Positions 28,724-38,688 of a DNA stretch of 64,000 nt are shown piece by piece. Both the position numbers and the translations under genes were made by a program. The stretch comes from Mycoplasmataceae bacterium (GTDB taxonomy: Bacteria > Bacillota_I > Bacilli_A > Mycoplasmatales > Mycoplasmoidaceae). Position 1 is the stretch's first letter. Every line of letters starts with the position of its first letter. The notes below the pieces were generated by a model that saw nothing but the letters and a program-made list of their open reading frames with translations, searched no databases and had not been told where the DNA came from. The stretch is taken from contig JAISKD010000008.1 of assembly GCA_031261065.1 (NCBI GenBank), positions 1 through 64,000 on the forward strand, in the 5' to 3' direction.

Positions 28724-30100
28724 TTATTTTCCAAATTGTTTAGCAAATTGAATAAATGTTCTTACCATTACTGGTACATAAACGGGAGATGGAGCTCTTC
28801 CTTTGTATTCGCTTGTGAACGCAATGTCTGCGTGTATTAAATGTGAATCACCAATGAAGTATTTTATAAATTCAGCAGCAGTTGAACTTCCTGCAAGACC
28901 AGATAAAGAACAATTGACAATGTCCGCTATGTTTGAAACATTAAGTAGTTTTTGGAAATCAGGATGGAATGGTAATCTTCAAATTTCTTCAGATGCCAAT
29001 GACGAAGCGCTTTTTATTAATTGTCAATTATCTTCGTTTGTTGATCAAATACCAGTGAAAGTTGTACCTAGTGCAAATCTTAGTGCACCAGTTAGGGTAG
29101 CAACAGTGATTATAGTATCAGCTTTAAGATCTTTATTAGCGTATGAAACACCATCAGCTAAAGCTAAACGTCCTTCAGCATCTGTATTAGATATTTCAAC
29201 GGTTTTACCATTATATGCAGTTATTACGTCATTCACTCTGTATGCTTCTGGACCAGTTTCATTTGAAACACAACAAGCTAAACAAACTAAGTTTGTGTTA
29301 ATTTTTAGTTTTGCAGCTACATACATTGTAGCCAATGAAATAGCAGCACCTGCCATATCAGCATGCATTCCTATCATGTGGTTATCAGTCTTAATATTTA
29401 ACCCTCCAGTGTCGAATGTTATACCCTTACCAACTACTGCTAATTTTTTCTTATCTTGTGCGTTGTTGTACTCCGCGATAATAATTCTTGGTTCTTGTTC
29501 TGGAGTAGATTGTTTACCAACAGCAAGAATTAAACCCATCTTTTTGCTCTCTAAATCTTTCTTGTTTAATACTGACAACTTAACTTCAGGAATGCTTGCA
29601 AATTTAGACTTGATTTCAGCTTCGAAGTCATTTGCTGACATCATATTTCCTGGCATTGTAATAAGTTTCTTCGCAAAATTGCAAGCATCAGCTGTTACTT
29701 CTGCAACATATACTTCATCTTTATACTTTGTGATATCAACAACAAAGTTATTAATTCTTTGAATCCCTTTGTCTGTCTTGTAACATGCACTGATATCATT
29801 AAATTGCTCTGATGATGTTATCAAAGTAGTGATTATTTGTTGTGCTTTTTCTGAACCAGCACATTTAATGAAGCTGTCGATATCAACATTAATTCCCGCT
29901 GTTCTTGACTGGAAGAATGCAAATAATGCTTTTTCAAATATACCAGCCGAAAAATCTGCTTGTAATGGCATTATTCAAAAAATGTCGTTTTGATGTTCAA
30001 AAAATGTGTTTGGTTTTCTTTTGTCAATATTCTTTTCGTCGTCATACGACAAAGCGAATAAAGTTCTTGAGTGTTTTGTGTCTGAGTTTATTTTATACAT
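28724..30100 (-). CDS. pepA: Leucyl aminopeptidase, M17 family
   Basis: 458 aa, with TGA(Trp) near residue 43 and in the C-terminal part. GKGITFDTGGLNIK holds the metal-binding Lys and Asp. MHADMAGAA and NTDAEGRLALADGVSYA are the zinc and catalytic signature of M17. It trims peptides to amino acids, a needed nutrient route for Mollicutes with few biosynthetic genes. The -10 TATAAT (minus 30119-30124) predicts a leader of only about 12 nt. fmt lies upstream on the same strand. Confidence 0.95.
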
Positions 30101-30133
30101 AGTGCGCTACCTACTAATATTATAAACATCTAA

Positions 30134-31072
30134 CTACAGAAACATGTCGCCTACTTTAAAAGCATGGTTTCCATTTACCATTTGTTCAACGCTAACAGGT
30201 TTTTTTCCAGCGATCTGGATTTTTGTTAATAACAGATTTAAATCCGTTGTAGAAACCTCAATTCCTTTTTTTGAAACGGAAATAATCGTACCAGGTTTTT
30301 CTTTTGAACCAATACCGGTTAGAACACTTTCAAATAATTTAACAACTTTTCCATTCAACGTTGTATGTGCTAAAGGAATACTATTTAATCCTCTAATTTT
30401 GTTATGTACTCCGCGTGCAGTACCCTCTTTTCAATCAATACTTTCTTCCTCAGGAGTTATAACTTTTGCTTGTGTAACTAGGGCACTATCTTGTTTTTGA
30501 GATTTGACATCTTTTGAAAATAATGAAGAAATGTTTTCCTTGACTAATTTATAGCTTGCTTCAGAAAGCTTTTTGTATAAAGTGTCATAAGTTTCGTTTT
30601 CTTCAATAACAACTTCTTGTTGAAGTATGATGTTTCCAGTGTCAAGACCCTTTTCCATATACATGATTGTTACACCGGTTTTTTCATCACCCGCCATAAT
30701 TGCTCTATGAATTGGTGCTCCACCTCTTCATCTCGGCAAAAGAGATGTGTGTACGTTAATACATCCGAATGTAGGTATAGACAATAGACTGCTTGGAAGA
30801 ATACAACCATAAGCACAAGTTACAATTAAATCTGGTTTTAGTTCTTCAATATTCTTAATAATTTCTTTTGGAGAAGCAGGTTGAAAAATCTCAATATTGC
30901 TTTCAGTAGCCAAACGTTTAACCGCTGAAATAGATATTTCATGTTTCCTTCCCATTGGCTTATCTTGGCGCGTAACCACACCCACGATTTCAACGCCCGA
31001 CTCCAGGAGCGCGTGTAGTACAGAAGCACCGATTTCTGGAGTTCCAAAAAAAATTACACGTTTACTTGGCAT
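30134..31072 (-). CDS. fmt: Methionyl-tRNA formyltransferase
   Basis: 312 aa from the chosen start. [66 protein letters not shown] and [16 protein letters not shown] are the formyl-THF hydrolase/transferase core. The C-terminal domain is intact. It formylates Met-tRNA(fMet) using formyl-THF made by FolD. The start MPSKRV was preferred over an upstream Met at 31096 because the family begins a few residues before the VxFxGTP strand. The start overlaps the end of the previous gene by 11 bp. Confidence 0.95.
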
Positions 31073-31685
31073 ATTTATTTCTTTCTTTGTTTGCATTTTT
31101 TTGAGCCTTAAGTGCAGCTTTTTGTTCTTGCTTTTCTTTCATTTGGTTAGCTTTTCTCATTTTTAGCTCTTCAGCATATTTCATTGGAGCAATTCATTCC
31201 ATTTCTGTATCGTAATCTAATTCGCCATCAATAGCTATTCTACGATCATAGTCTTTTTTACCAATCTTAACGTTTAGAACTTCACATTGGATACAACGTG
31301 GTTTAAATAATTCGTGTGTTTTTGGGTTTTCCTGAGTAAAACACACAACATATAAATCACGAATAACAGGTTTTACATTGTTTTTAACTTGTTTTTCTTG
31401 TCATTTACGAATTTTAATTTCTTCTTTCTTCTTTTTTCTTTCAATTTTTGATAGAGTCGGGATAATGTAATCTGCATTATTTCTCTTAGCAACGTATGAT
31501 TCAAAAATAGAAGTTCCTCGACTTCCCTCTTCTTTTAAAAACTGTTTTATTGTTTTTCAGACTTCATCTTTATTTCTTCTATTACTAGCAAGTGCTTTCT
31601 TCGCTTTGTTTTTCTTCTTTTTAAGATAGATTGGAATACCGATTACTGCCGCAATAAGTAAAAATATAATTATCGGTGATGACAT
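31062..31685 (-). CDS. Lys-rich protein with N-terminal membrane anchor
   Basis: 207 aa with TGA(Trp). Residues 1-20 (MSSPIIIFLLIAAVIGIPIY) form one membrane span. The rest is very basic and charged with long helical, possibly coiled stretches (K-K-K-K-E-E-I, K-M-R-K-A-N-Q-M-K-E-K). A middle part includes CFTQENPKTHELFKPRCIQC. I recognise no domain; it may be a lineage-conserved Mollicute protein. It leads the fmt-pepA group. TATAAT at minus 31695-31700 lies 9 bases before the ATG. Confidence 0.65.
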
Positions 31686-31802
31686 GGTGATTTAATTATA
31701 TATATTATAATTCACATTTACTATATGTGTTGAACTCACCATGTCTGACAATACTTTTTAACTACAATAACACTTATCTTTTATGTGAAGTTAAAAATTA
31801 TA

Positions 31803-31808
31803 TATAAT
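31803..31808 (+). promoter_or_regulatory. -10 box of rpsT
   Basis: TATAAT ends 7 bases before the rpsT ATG at 31816. Expected transcript start is at the start codon or one base before. Confidence 0.65.
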
Positions 31809-31815
31809 AAAACAT

Positions 31816-32094
31816 ATGGCTAATATTAAAGCTAACATAAAAAACATAAGAAAAACTGCTAAACGTACTAAGAGAAACAAAGCTAGCATTTCTTCTCTTA
31901 AAACTACAAACAAAACAGTTAGAAGCGGAAAGAACGATTTATCAGCTATTTACAAGAAAGCAGATATGGTTAAGGCTAAAGGTAGAATTTCAAAAAATAA
32001 AGCTAACAGAATTAAATCAAGAGCAGCAAAAGCTGTAAATAAAAATGCTTTAGCCGCTAAAGCTAACACTGTAGCTCCAGAAGCTAAAATATAA
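31816..32094 (+). CDS. rpsT: Ribosomal protein S20
   Basis: 92 aa, usual length. It begins MANIKANIKNIRKTAKRTKRNKA and has Lys/Ala-rich helices throughout (GRISKNKANRIKSRAAKAVNKNALAA), the classical S20 pattern. S20 binds 16S rRNA early in 30S assembly. Probably leaderless. A lipoprotein gene follows 8 bases after the stop, so S20 and a surface protein are likely co-transcribed, an odd pairing. Confidence 0.95.
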   Translation: MANIKANIKNIRKTAKRTKRNKASISSLKTTNKTVRSGKNDLSAIYKKADMVKAKGRISKNKANRIKSRAAKAVNKNALAAKANTVAPEAKI

Positions 32095-32102
32095 AATTTC
32101 CA

Positions 32103-32699
32103 ATGAAAGCTTCAATTAAAGGTGTTATCGCATTTCTCACACTAGGGGCTGTGGCTGTTGCTGCAATGGTATCAACTAGTTGTACTGATAAAGATCCGTA
32201 TGGTGCAAACTTCGGTTATGGTATGTCTTACCGTATCAGCAATAAAAAAGAAGCTAAATTTATGATCACTCATTGCAAATTTAATACTAGGAAAGTAGAT
32301 GCGACAACAATTGTATATGATCCTTCTACTCAACCTAACCCACTTACTGGTGCATGCAAATTTGAAATGGAGTACGAACAAATACCGGATCAAGAAGTTA
32401 TTTTTTGAGATATTGCTTACACATACGCGGAGAACATTATCAGCGGTGATATATCTTCAGCACATGTCTTATGCGGAATTGGCGATTTAGCACTAAAAAT
32501 TACCTTTGCCGGCGGCACCAACCAATGAGATGTTGAGAACATGACTGTAAGTTATGATAAAGATGCAACTACTTCAGACATTACCGCTTTCTTATATACA
32601 GATAATAACACTAAAATTTACACACAAATAAATACCGATGCAGCAGATGCTACAGGAGCTTCGCTAGTATTCTCTAATTCAACTGCAGTCCAAGAATAA
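32103..32699 (+). CDS. Surface lipoprotein
   Basis: 198 aa, two TGA(Trp). It starts with a basic end and a hydrophobic core, then VSTSC (Cys near residue 27), a lipobox-type cleavage site. The remainder is hydrophilic, with no domain recognised. It lies 8 bases after rpsT and has no promoter of its own, and is closed by the terminator at 32730-32767. The function could be adhesion, nutrient binding or none known. Confidence 0.75.
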
Positions 32700-32729
32700 A
32701 CCAAGTGATTGGCCGATACCATTATGAAG

Positions 32730-32767
32730 AAAAAAGAGTTATAGGGTTTGTCCTATAACTCTTTTTT
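32730..32767. terminator. Bidirectional terminator between lipoprotein and rplT
   Basis: AAAAAAGAGTTATAGG (32730-32745) pairs over 16 bp with CCTATAACTCTTTTTT (32752-32767) around a 6-base loop. Ends with a T-run on the plus strand and, mirrored, on the minus strand, so it serves both the rpsT group and the infC-rpmI-rplT operon. Confidence 0.93.
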
Positions 32768-32787
32768 CATATGTGTATTGTTTCTTA

Positions 32788-33141
32788 TTAAGCTTTTGCG
32801 CCCATTACGTTTTCAACTAATGTTTTGAATTCGTCTGGATTGCTAATTGCCATTTCAGATAACATCTTTCTGTTTATTGAAATATTTTGTTTTGTTAGAT
32901 TAGCCATGAATGTAGAATAGTTGTATCCTAATGCTCTAACTTGAGAATTAATTCTTTGTATTCATAATTTTCTAAAATCACGTTTCTTTTGTTTACGATC
33001 ATCAAAAGCGTATCCTTTTGCACGTATTAATGTTTGTTTTGCAATTTTAAAAGATGTATGCTTAGTTCCTCAAGCTCCTTCTACTTTTCTTTTTAATGCT
33101 TTTCTTCGTTGTCTTGTTGTACTTCCGTTTGTTACTCTCAT
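32788..33141 (-). CDS. rplT: Ribosomal protein L20
   Basis: 117 aa. [28 protein letters not shown], then [27 protein letters not shown], are the L20 signature regions. L20 is needed for early 50S assembly and in other bacteria represses its own operon by binding a leader RNA. A strong Shine-Dalgarno (AAGGAG) lies 9 bases before the ATG. It is the last gene of infC-rpmI-rplT. One TGA(Trp) at the conserved Trp. Confidence 0.97.
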
Positions 33142-33150
33142 ATTTTCTCC

Positions 33151-33351
33151 TTAGTTTGGTATTTGTTGTTCAAGAATTCTATTCGCAGCACGAGATAGAG
33201 TTCTGTTTTTCTTTAAATGTCTTTTTTGTTTAGTTGATTTGAACTTTGCTAAGTGAGCTCTGTTTTGACAACGGTGTTTTAATTTGCCTGTTCCAGTTCT
33301 TTTAAAACGTTTCGCAGCGGCTTTTCTTGTTTTTAATTTAATTTTTCCCAT
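33151..33351 (-). CDS. rpmI: Ribosomal protein L35
   Basis: 66 aa. It begins [25 protein letters not shown] and then has the Arg/His/Lys-rich body ([21 protein letters not shown]), as in L35. Second gene of infC-rpmI-rplT. The gap to infC is 9 bases and that to rplT is 9 bases. Confidence 0.97.
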   Translation of the reverse strand: MGKIKLKTRKAAAKRFKRTGTGKLKHRCQNRAHLAKFKSTKQKRHLKKNRTLSRAANRILEQQIPN

Positions 33352-33360
33352 ATGTATTCT

Positions 33361-33876
33361 TTATTTATTCTTAACGATTGAAGCTTCGTATAAAACTGGA
33401 GATAATTTCTTTAGAGGAGTTATTACCTTTCCAGCATCTCCGATCAATTCAACGAACTTATTGTAAGTTTCTTCGATTATTTCTTGTTTTGTTCCAATTC
33501 TTCCAAATGCTTGGATTTTGAATTTAACAACATTACCTTCTTTTAATCACTCAATAGCATTTTTTGCTCTTCAAGTTAAATCATGAATTCCAATTTGTGG
33601 TCTTACCTTAATCTCTTTGGTTTTGCTAACTGATTGATTCTTCTTGCTTGCTTTTTCTTTAGCTTTAAGTTCATATAAGAACTTTCCGTAATCAATTATT
33701 TTAGCAACACCAGAACGATTTTCTGAACCTGGAGCGATCAATACTAGATCTAAGTCTGCTTCATTGGCTTTATTAAGAGCTTCTTGACGAGTCATCTCTC
33801 CAAGTTTTGTTCCATCGCTGGTGATAACTATTAATTTAGATTCGCGAATTTGCTCGTTTATTGGTCTACTATCCAT
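33361..33876 (-). CDS. infC: Translation initiation factor IF-3
   Basis: 171 aa. RPINEQIRESKLIVITSDGTKLGEM (N-domain), LDLVLIAPGSENRSGVAKIIDYGKFLYE (linker with the usual D-Y-G-K-F-x-Y) and KEIKVRPQIGIHDLTWRAKNAIEWLKEGN (C-domain) are clear. IF3 checks initiation at the start codon and keeps subunits apart. In an organism with many leaderless mRNAs its role is of special interest. It is preceded by a leader of about 109 nt. Confidence 0.97.
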
Positions 33877-33985
33877 TCGTTAAGTTTTTATATAAAGAAG
33901 AGTATTGACCTTCTAAAATGATTAAAGCAATTAACCCAAGTCCTTAAAGGCATATCAGGTGAGTGTTCCACTACTTTCTTTATAC
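33877..33985 (-). ncRNA. 5' leader of infC-rpmI-rplT (possible L20-type autoregulation)
   Basis: The -10 is TATAAT on the minus strand at 33992-33997, so the start is near 33985. This leaves an untranslated leader of about 109 nt. In this window most operon-head genes have no leader, so its length is notable. infC leaders regulated by L20 are known in Firmicutes and E. coli. I see short complementary pieces but did not derive a supported fold. Confidence 0.45.
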
Positions 33986-33991
33986 ATACAT

Positions 33992-33997
33992 ATTATA
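33992..33997 (-). promoter_or_regulatory. -10 box of infC operon
   Basis: TATAAT on the minus strand, about 116-121 bases upstream of the infC ATG. It is the only good -10 in the region before infC. Confidence 0.55.
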
Positions 33998-34092
33998 TAC
34001 GCTTTTTAGTATTTTAGACAGAACACATACGTTCGCATCATTTAATTTTATAATTGATTACAAAAATAAAACATAATACATAATAAATAATA

Positions 34093-35082
34093 ATGATAAG
34101 TAAAATAGAAAAAAGTATAAAAGAATACAAAAAGATTGCATTGTTTTTCCACGAAAAACCAGATGTTGATTGCTTAGCTTCTTGCTTTGCATTCATGAAG
34201 TTTATTAAAAATAAATTTCCTCAAAAACATGTTGTAATAATAGGGGTAAAAGATTTCTTAGGAGAAAATAGCGATTTTTATGCTAATAGTTTGTTCGAAA
34301 ACACTTCAATAAAAAATATAGTTAATGATGATGATTTTTTAAAAGATAGTCTTGGAATTATTTTGGATACAGCAAACTCTTCACGCATTTACAATCAAAA
34401 GTATGATGCTTGTGCTCGAATAATTGTTATAGATCACCATCCAATTCCAGAACAAGATCCAACAGTTGGAGCTATAGAATGAAAGAATCCTGTGTACTCC
34501 GCGTGTTGCGAGATGTTAGCAAAATTATTTTTTAAATGGGATAAGCACGCCGTCAGTAAAGATGTCGCTAAATATTTATATGCTGGAATTGTAACTGATA
34601 CAGGAAGGTTCTTATATCCAAATACTACTTCTAAGACTTTGAAGATTGCATCTAAATTGTGCAAAATTAATTTTGACCGTAAATCTGTATATGACAGTCT
34701 TTATTCCGTTAGTGTTAATGATATTGAATTTGATGGATATGTTAAAAGTCTAATTAAATTCAATAAGAGCAAAGATGTTGCATGAGTAAACCTACCTAAG
34801 GGTTCTTTTGAAAAATACAATGTACCTAAAAATACAAATTTTGTGGGCAAACTAGGTAACATTATAGGTGTTGAAGTATGAGCAACACTTTATTATGATG
34901 CAGAAAAAGAAGAATATTCTGGATCTTTACGTAGTAAACAAATCCCAATTAATGGAATTGCGGCAAAATATGACGGTGGAGGTCACGAATTAGCCTCAGG
35001 ATTTAAGATTAAAAATGCTGAAGATTTTGATAAAGTGATTGACGATATTGAAAAAATTGTTAAAGAGAAGAAAACTACTTAA
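34093..35082 (+). CDS. nrnA: DHH-family oligoribonuclease / pAp phosphatase NrnA
   Basis: 329 aa, two TGA(Trp). The DHH ligand set is present: HEKPDVDCLASC (motif I), IILDTANSSR (motif II Asp), VIDHHP (DHH) and GIVTDTGRF (motif IV Asp). The DHHA1 end GGGHELASGFKI is intact. NrnA degrades nanoRNAs and removes phosphate from 3'-phosphoadenosine 5'-phosphate. The end overlaps the convergent nuclease gene by 8 bp. Confidence 0.93.
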
Positions 35083-35929
35083 TATAAGAGTATTGTTCGT
35101 TTAATCATTTTCTATCGGCTTCTGTCATTACTGGTGAAATACCTTTAGTGATATATGTTTCATATCATTTTGTAGCGTAGTCGATATATGTCTTAAAGCT
35201 TTCAAGATCTAAATCTATTTTAACTATTCTCATTTCTCTGTTATTGATGTCAAAATTTTCTGGGTGTGCATAATCTTCCAATTTAAGAAAACCAACACAC
35301 AAACAAGCTTTTGTAGTGTGACGTAAATATAAATATAATCCAACTTGAAATTTATAGTCTTCAGGAATTTTAACATCATTTCCCTCAAATCAAGTTTCTC
35401 TCTTTTTACCCTCTCCGCCTGCTTTAGCTTTTGGCACACCGTCACTATTAAGCACCATAGACATATTACCTTTTTCGAATCTATATTGTATTGTATCAAT
35501 TGATGATGTTTTTATTTCAAGAAGCATTCTGTCATTCGAATAATCAACCGCTCCTTCTTCGTTTACTGGCTCTCCATCAGGTATTCCGCCGAATACTTTG
35601 TTGTCTTTAAACATATCAAATTTACATTTCACGGGGTCGTAGCTGATATATTTTTGTCCTAGTTTTTGCTCAACATAATCTCTGATTTTAGGTTCGATTA
35701 TATTTCCAGCATCCGCAAGGGTTTTATCCATTGTATCCTTGTATAAATTGACCATTCCCATTCAGCAAACAAAAGGAGAGGTATATTTACTTTTCCCAAG
35801 AATAGCTGCAAAACGTGTTCCTGTGATTTTTTTGAAACGGAATGACATTTTTTTAATGTATTCTGGTGACAAAACTATTTGGTCATTTTTAATTGTTGAT
35901 TCTTTACAATGTTCTTTTTCTAAGGGCAT
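35075..35929 (-). CDS. Putative YqaJ-like nuclease, MAGa7180 type
   Basis: 284 aa, read through three TGA(Trp). ITGTRFAAILGKSKYTSPF at the N-terminus is the recombinase-nuclease start (S/T-x-x-x-x-x-L-G-x-S). Then NIIEPKIRDYVE (Glu), FGGIPDGEPV (Asp) and MLLEIKTSS (E-x-K) follow in order, as in PD-(D/E)xK YqaJ/lambda-exonuclease enzymes. The tail has KFQVGLYLYL-type residues. Some Mollicutes carry a family of this layout (MAGa7180 family). Role (repair, nutrient nucleic acid use, or phage remnant) is not known. The minus-strand -10 TATAAT (35936-35941) ends 6 bases before its ATG. Confidence 0.7.
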
Positions 35930-35943
35930 AATTAAATTATATG
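35927..35943. promoter_or_regulatory. Interlocked divergent starts (nuclease / YwaF-like)
   Basis: Only 11 bp separate the two ATGs (minus 35929, plus 35941). The minus-strand TATAAT is at 35936-35941 and takes in the A of the plus-strand ATG. The best plus-strand -10, CATAAT at 35927-35932, covers the minus-strand start codon. Each gene's start codon lies within the other gene's -10. Confidence 0.6.
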
Positions 35944-36747
35944 AATATAAATTCTTGCGGATTAGTTTTATGTCTAATATCGCTTTTCATTGGTTTGATA
36001 CTTGTTGCTGTTTCTCCACTTATAAGACGCTTAACACGAAATTATATATTCTGAGTATTGATTGGTACAGTAATGTTAATTTTGGTTATATACGGTCGTT
36101 TCTATGATGGATGGAAGGACTTCTCTAAATACCATAATGATAATGGTCTTGTAACATCAAGAGCATTCTTACTTGATTTATGCCCCTTCTTAGCCATTTC
36201 TTTACCTTTGTCCTTAATTGTGGACCAGAAGCGTGTAACTTCGCGTATTTTGGCCCCTTTCGCTGTTTTTGGAAGCATAATCACATTGTTCGGCGAAGTT
36301 ATTTTCAATGATACAGGTGATATTAATGCACACTGAAATTTGCACTGAATAGTTTTTGGTGGTAATGTAAACCCTATGTTTTTTTCAATGCATGCACTTA
36401 CATTGATCGTCGGTCTATTTGTTTTAGGAAATAGTGAACCGAAGTTTTTTATTAAAACTATGGCGAATTGTGCCATATTCGCGGTTTCATACTATTCATG
36501 AGTTTCTTTAATTACATTTACGATGCATGTCTCGTGCAATACAAGTGGAATCCGTGAATATGATTGAACATTTGGCGAATGGTCAGGAGTTGCTTCGATC
36601 TTTGGAAATATGTCGTATCCAGCAGTTGCTATATTCGGTTTTATATTCTCGGGAATATTCATTTTATTAATTGCTGTTGCTTTTGATTTTTTACCCAAAA
36701 TAAAATACTTTAGTTTCGAGAAGCCAATAAAGAAACTAGGTAATTAA
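35941..36747 (+). CDS. Polytopic membrane protein, YwaF/TMEM164-like
   Basis: 268 aa with about seven hydrophobic segments and several TGA(Trp). The stretch LLDLCPFLAISLPLSLIVDQKR (L-C-P-x-x) and HWNLHWIVFGGNVNPMFFSMHALTLIVGLFV recall the YwaF/TMEM164 family, with a His in a helix before a long loop. The similarity is by pattern only and Mollicute-specific membrane families are also possible. Function unknown; probably in the cell membrane. It is a single-gene transcript starting inside the interlocked promoter. Confidence 0.5.
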
Positions 36748-36749
36748 AT

Positions 36750-37208
36750 CTAAACAACGGATATTTGAAACTGATCATAAAAATAGTATGGGAAATCTGA
36801 CTCTAAATATCACACAACATCTACATTAACTTTGTCTTTTGAATCAAGAATTTTATAGGTCAACTTTATTTTGTAATTATTGTAATTTGCGGAAAATTTC
36901 GTCATTGAATGTAGTGTAGTTCTCATCACGTTTATAAATTTTGCTTTAAAATTCTTGGAGTCAATTGTCTTTACATAAACATTATTTATTTTTTCTGTAA
37001 CACATAAGGATGCCATATTTGCCGTTGAATTTAATGCATATTTAAGAGATCAGTATTCATAGTTGTTTCCTCTGCCAAGCGGCTTATCAACTACTTGTTC
37101 ACTGTCATATGTATTTGAGTTAGAAATCAGAGTAGAACACACTGCGCAACCAACAGTTACTGAAATACCACCCACACAACATATTAAATTCGCTCTTTTA
37201 ACACTCAT
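36750..37208 (-). CDS. Exported or membrane-anchored protein, unknown
   Basis: 152 aa, two TGA(Trp). Basic start and one hydrophobic segment rich in Cys (ANLICCVGGISVTVGCAVC). The rest is hydrophilic and outward-facing by rule. No domain found. It is the last of three overlapping minus-strand genes (its start overlaps the end of the previous gene by 11 bp), so it is translated with them. Confidence 0.65.
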
Positions 37209-38241
37209 AATATTCGTACCCCTCAATATTACTTATCAATAACTCCTTAACCGTTAGAGCGGGTTGACTGTCCCCTTGCGGCGATATAAAAGAAAAACTG
37301 TTTGTAAATTTAAAAACTTTCAAGTTTTCTTTGTATTGTATTTCTAATTCAAGCTCATATAGTCCTGTTGCACTCTCTGCAATATAAAACCCATCCTCCC
37401 CATTTATCGATTCAACAACTTGTGACGTGCCAGCGTCGTATGTAGTACAATACGTTGTGCGTATGCTCAAAGTCCCTGTCGAATAAATAGGGCTGGATTG
37501 TGTATGTTCAAATGTTTTAATGGAATCCGATCCATCAGTAGAATACAAGAACTTAATTTTGTATTTATTGATTCTATACTGTAGCCCAGATTGAAATTCA
37601 ATTAACTTGTTAATTGGAGTATCAACATCAATATATTCAGGCAGTGCATAATGAACGCCACATTGCTTTTGTATAGAACCGGTTTTGCTATTGATATACA
37701 CTGAATCATTAAGATTTATGTTGCCATGCTGATTTTGTTGATTTGAATTATTAGAATATTCAAAATTAAAGTTCTCTCGTTCATTTTGTACTTCAGAAAT
37801 GAAAGTGTTTAGTTGTTTTTGATCGGCGTCTATTTCTGCATTTGATAGAATATCATTATTTACATTGAAGGTCATTCTTCCCTCAATATTCATCTGGTCA
37901 ATAGGCTCAGTAATTAATCCAGCACTATATGCATCAAAACTTATGTGAGCTGTATATAGAGAACAAATTTCTTTTTGTACTACCCACGCGGGCACAAGTG
38001 TTGATGTTGATAGTGATAAAGCATAATTTTCTACGCTAAACACTGATGTTTCTAGAGATATATTAAATAAATTTAATGGCAGAACACTATTGTGGAGTGT
38101 TCAAACGTTTAAATCAAAATATCACTTATTTCCTTCAAATGAAATATTACCATCTACACAATCAATATAAAAAAACTTATTATTATTGACTGGATTGTTT
38201 TCTATTTCTTTTAATGAATAATAACTAGTTGCAGCCAACAT
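37198..38241 (-). CDS. Unknown protein of the three-gene overlap cassette
   Basis: 347 aa from ATG at 38241 (an ATG at 38247 is also in frame). No signal peptide or membrane span. The sequence is Ser/Thr/Asn-rich with a low-complexity Asn/Gln stretch (SNNSNQQNQHGNIN) near the middle, about six Cys, and looks beta-rich. No homologous family is apparent to me. The start overlaps the end of the helix-turn-helix gene by 17 bp, so it is translationally coupled. A possible reading is a structural or surface protein of a small mobile unit. Confidence 0.65.
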
Positions 38242-38560
38242 AACCATAGTACTCCATAAATTCTTTGTGTGCTACCGCCATCTTTCGGTATAGATATGAT
38301 CTGCTATAACCAATAGCTTCTGCATCCTTGTGTTCGATATAAATGATTTTTAACAAATTTGCACAATTTAAATCAATATTTTGTAGTATGTCATCTATCG
38401 CACCACAGTAATTTGTTATCTCCTTTACTTCAACATCTGGTTTACTTTGACGTGCTTCGCCAATGTATTTAAGTTTTATTTGATTTGCGCAATATCTTTT
38501 AAATACATCTTTAACAGTTTTTGCTTCGTCTTTAAAATTCTTTATTTTAATTTCTCTCAT
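38225..38560 (-). CDS. Small helix-turn-helix protein, sigma-region-4-like
   Basis: 111 aa. The C-terminal half ends in DAEAIGYSRSYLYRKMAVAHKEFMEYYG, which has the shape of a helix-turn-helix ('A-x-x-x-x-x-S-x-x-x-V/L-x-R-x-x-x-x-A-x-x') like sigma-70 region 4 or ArpU-type phage regulators. The first half is charged. M. genitalium has related small sigma-like factors (such as MG428). The start ATG 38560 was chosen over a TTG at 38587 because AAGGA lies 6 bases before it; the -10 TATTAT lies just upstream. First gene of the overlapping three-gene cassette. Confidence 0.5.
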   Translation of the reverse strand: MREIKIKNFKDEAKTVKDVFKRYCANQIKLKYIGEARQSKPDVEVKEITNYCGAIDDILQNIDLNCANLLKIIYIEHKDAEAIGYSRSYLYRKMAVAHKEFMEYYGYVGCN

Positions 38561-38688
38561 ATTATTCCTTACGAGCTTATAATACAATTTTTTCCGGAAA
38601 AAAAGTTATGTGATTTTCTGAGTAATCAGCAAAAATTATAAAAGTTCAAAAATCACTACTTTTTCGTGCATTTTGCTAAAATATTAAT

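Noticed and set aside
28803-29762. Long open frame (319 codons) on the plus strand
   Set aside because: It lies antisense to pepA, which has intact M17 motifs and a promoter. The plus frame is a codon shadow without family motifs.
30134-31096. fmt starting at the upstream Met (31096)
   Set aside because: That start adds eight residues before the usual N-terminus and overlaps the upstream gene by 35 bp. The Met at 31072 fits the family.
36102-36476. Minus-strand frame of 124 codons
   Set aside because: Antisense to the seven-helix membrane-protein gene; its Lys/Pro-rich sequence mirrors hydrophobic codons.
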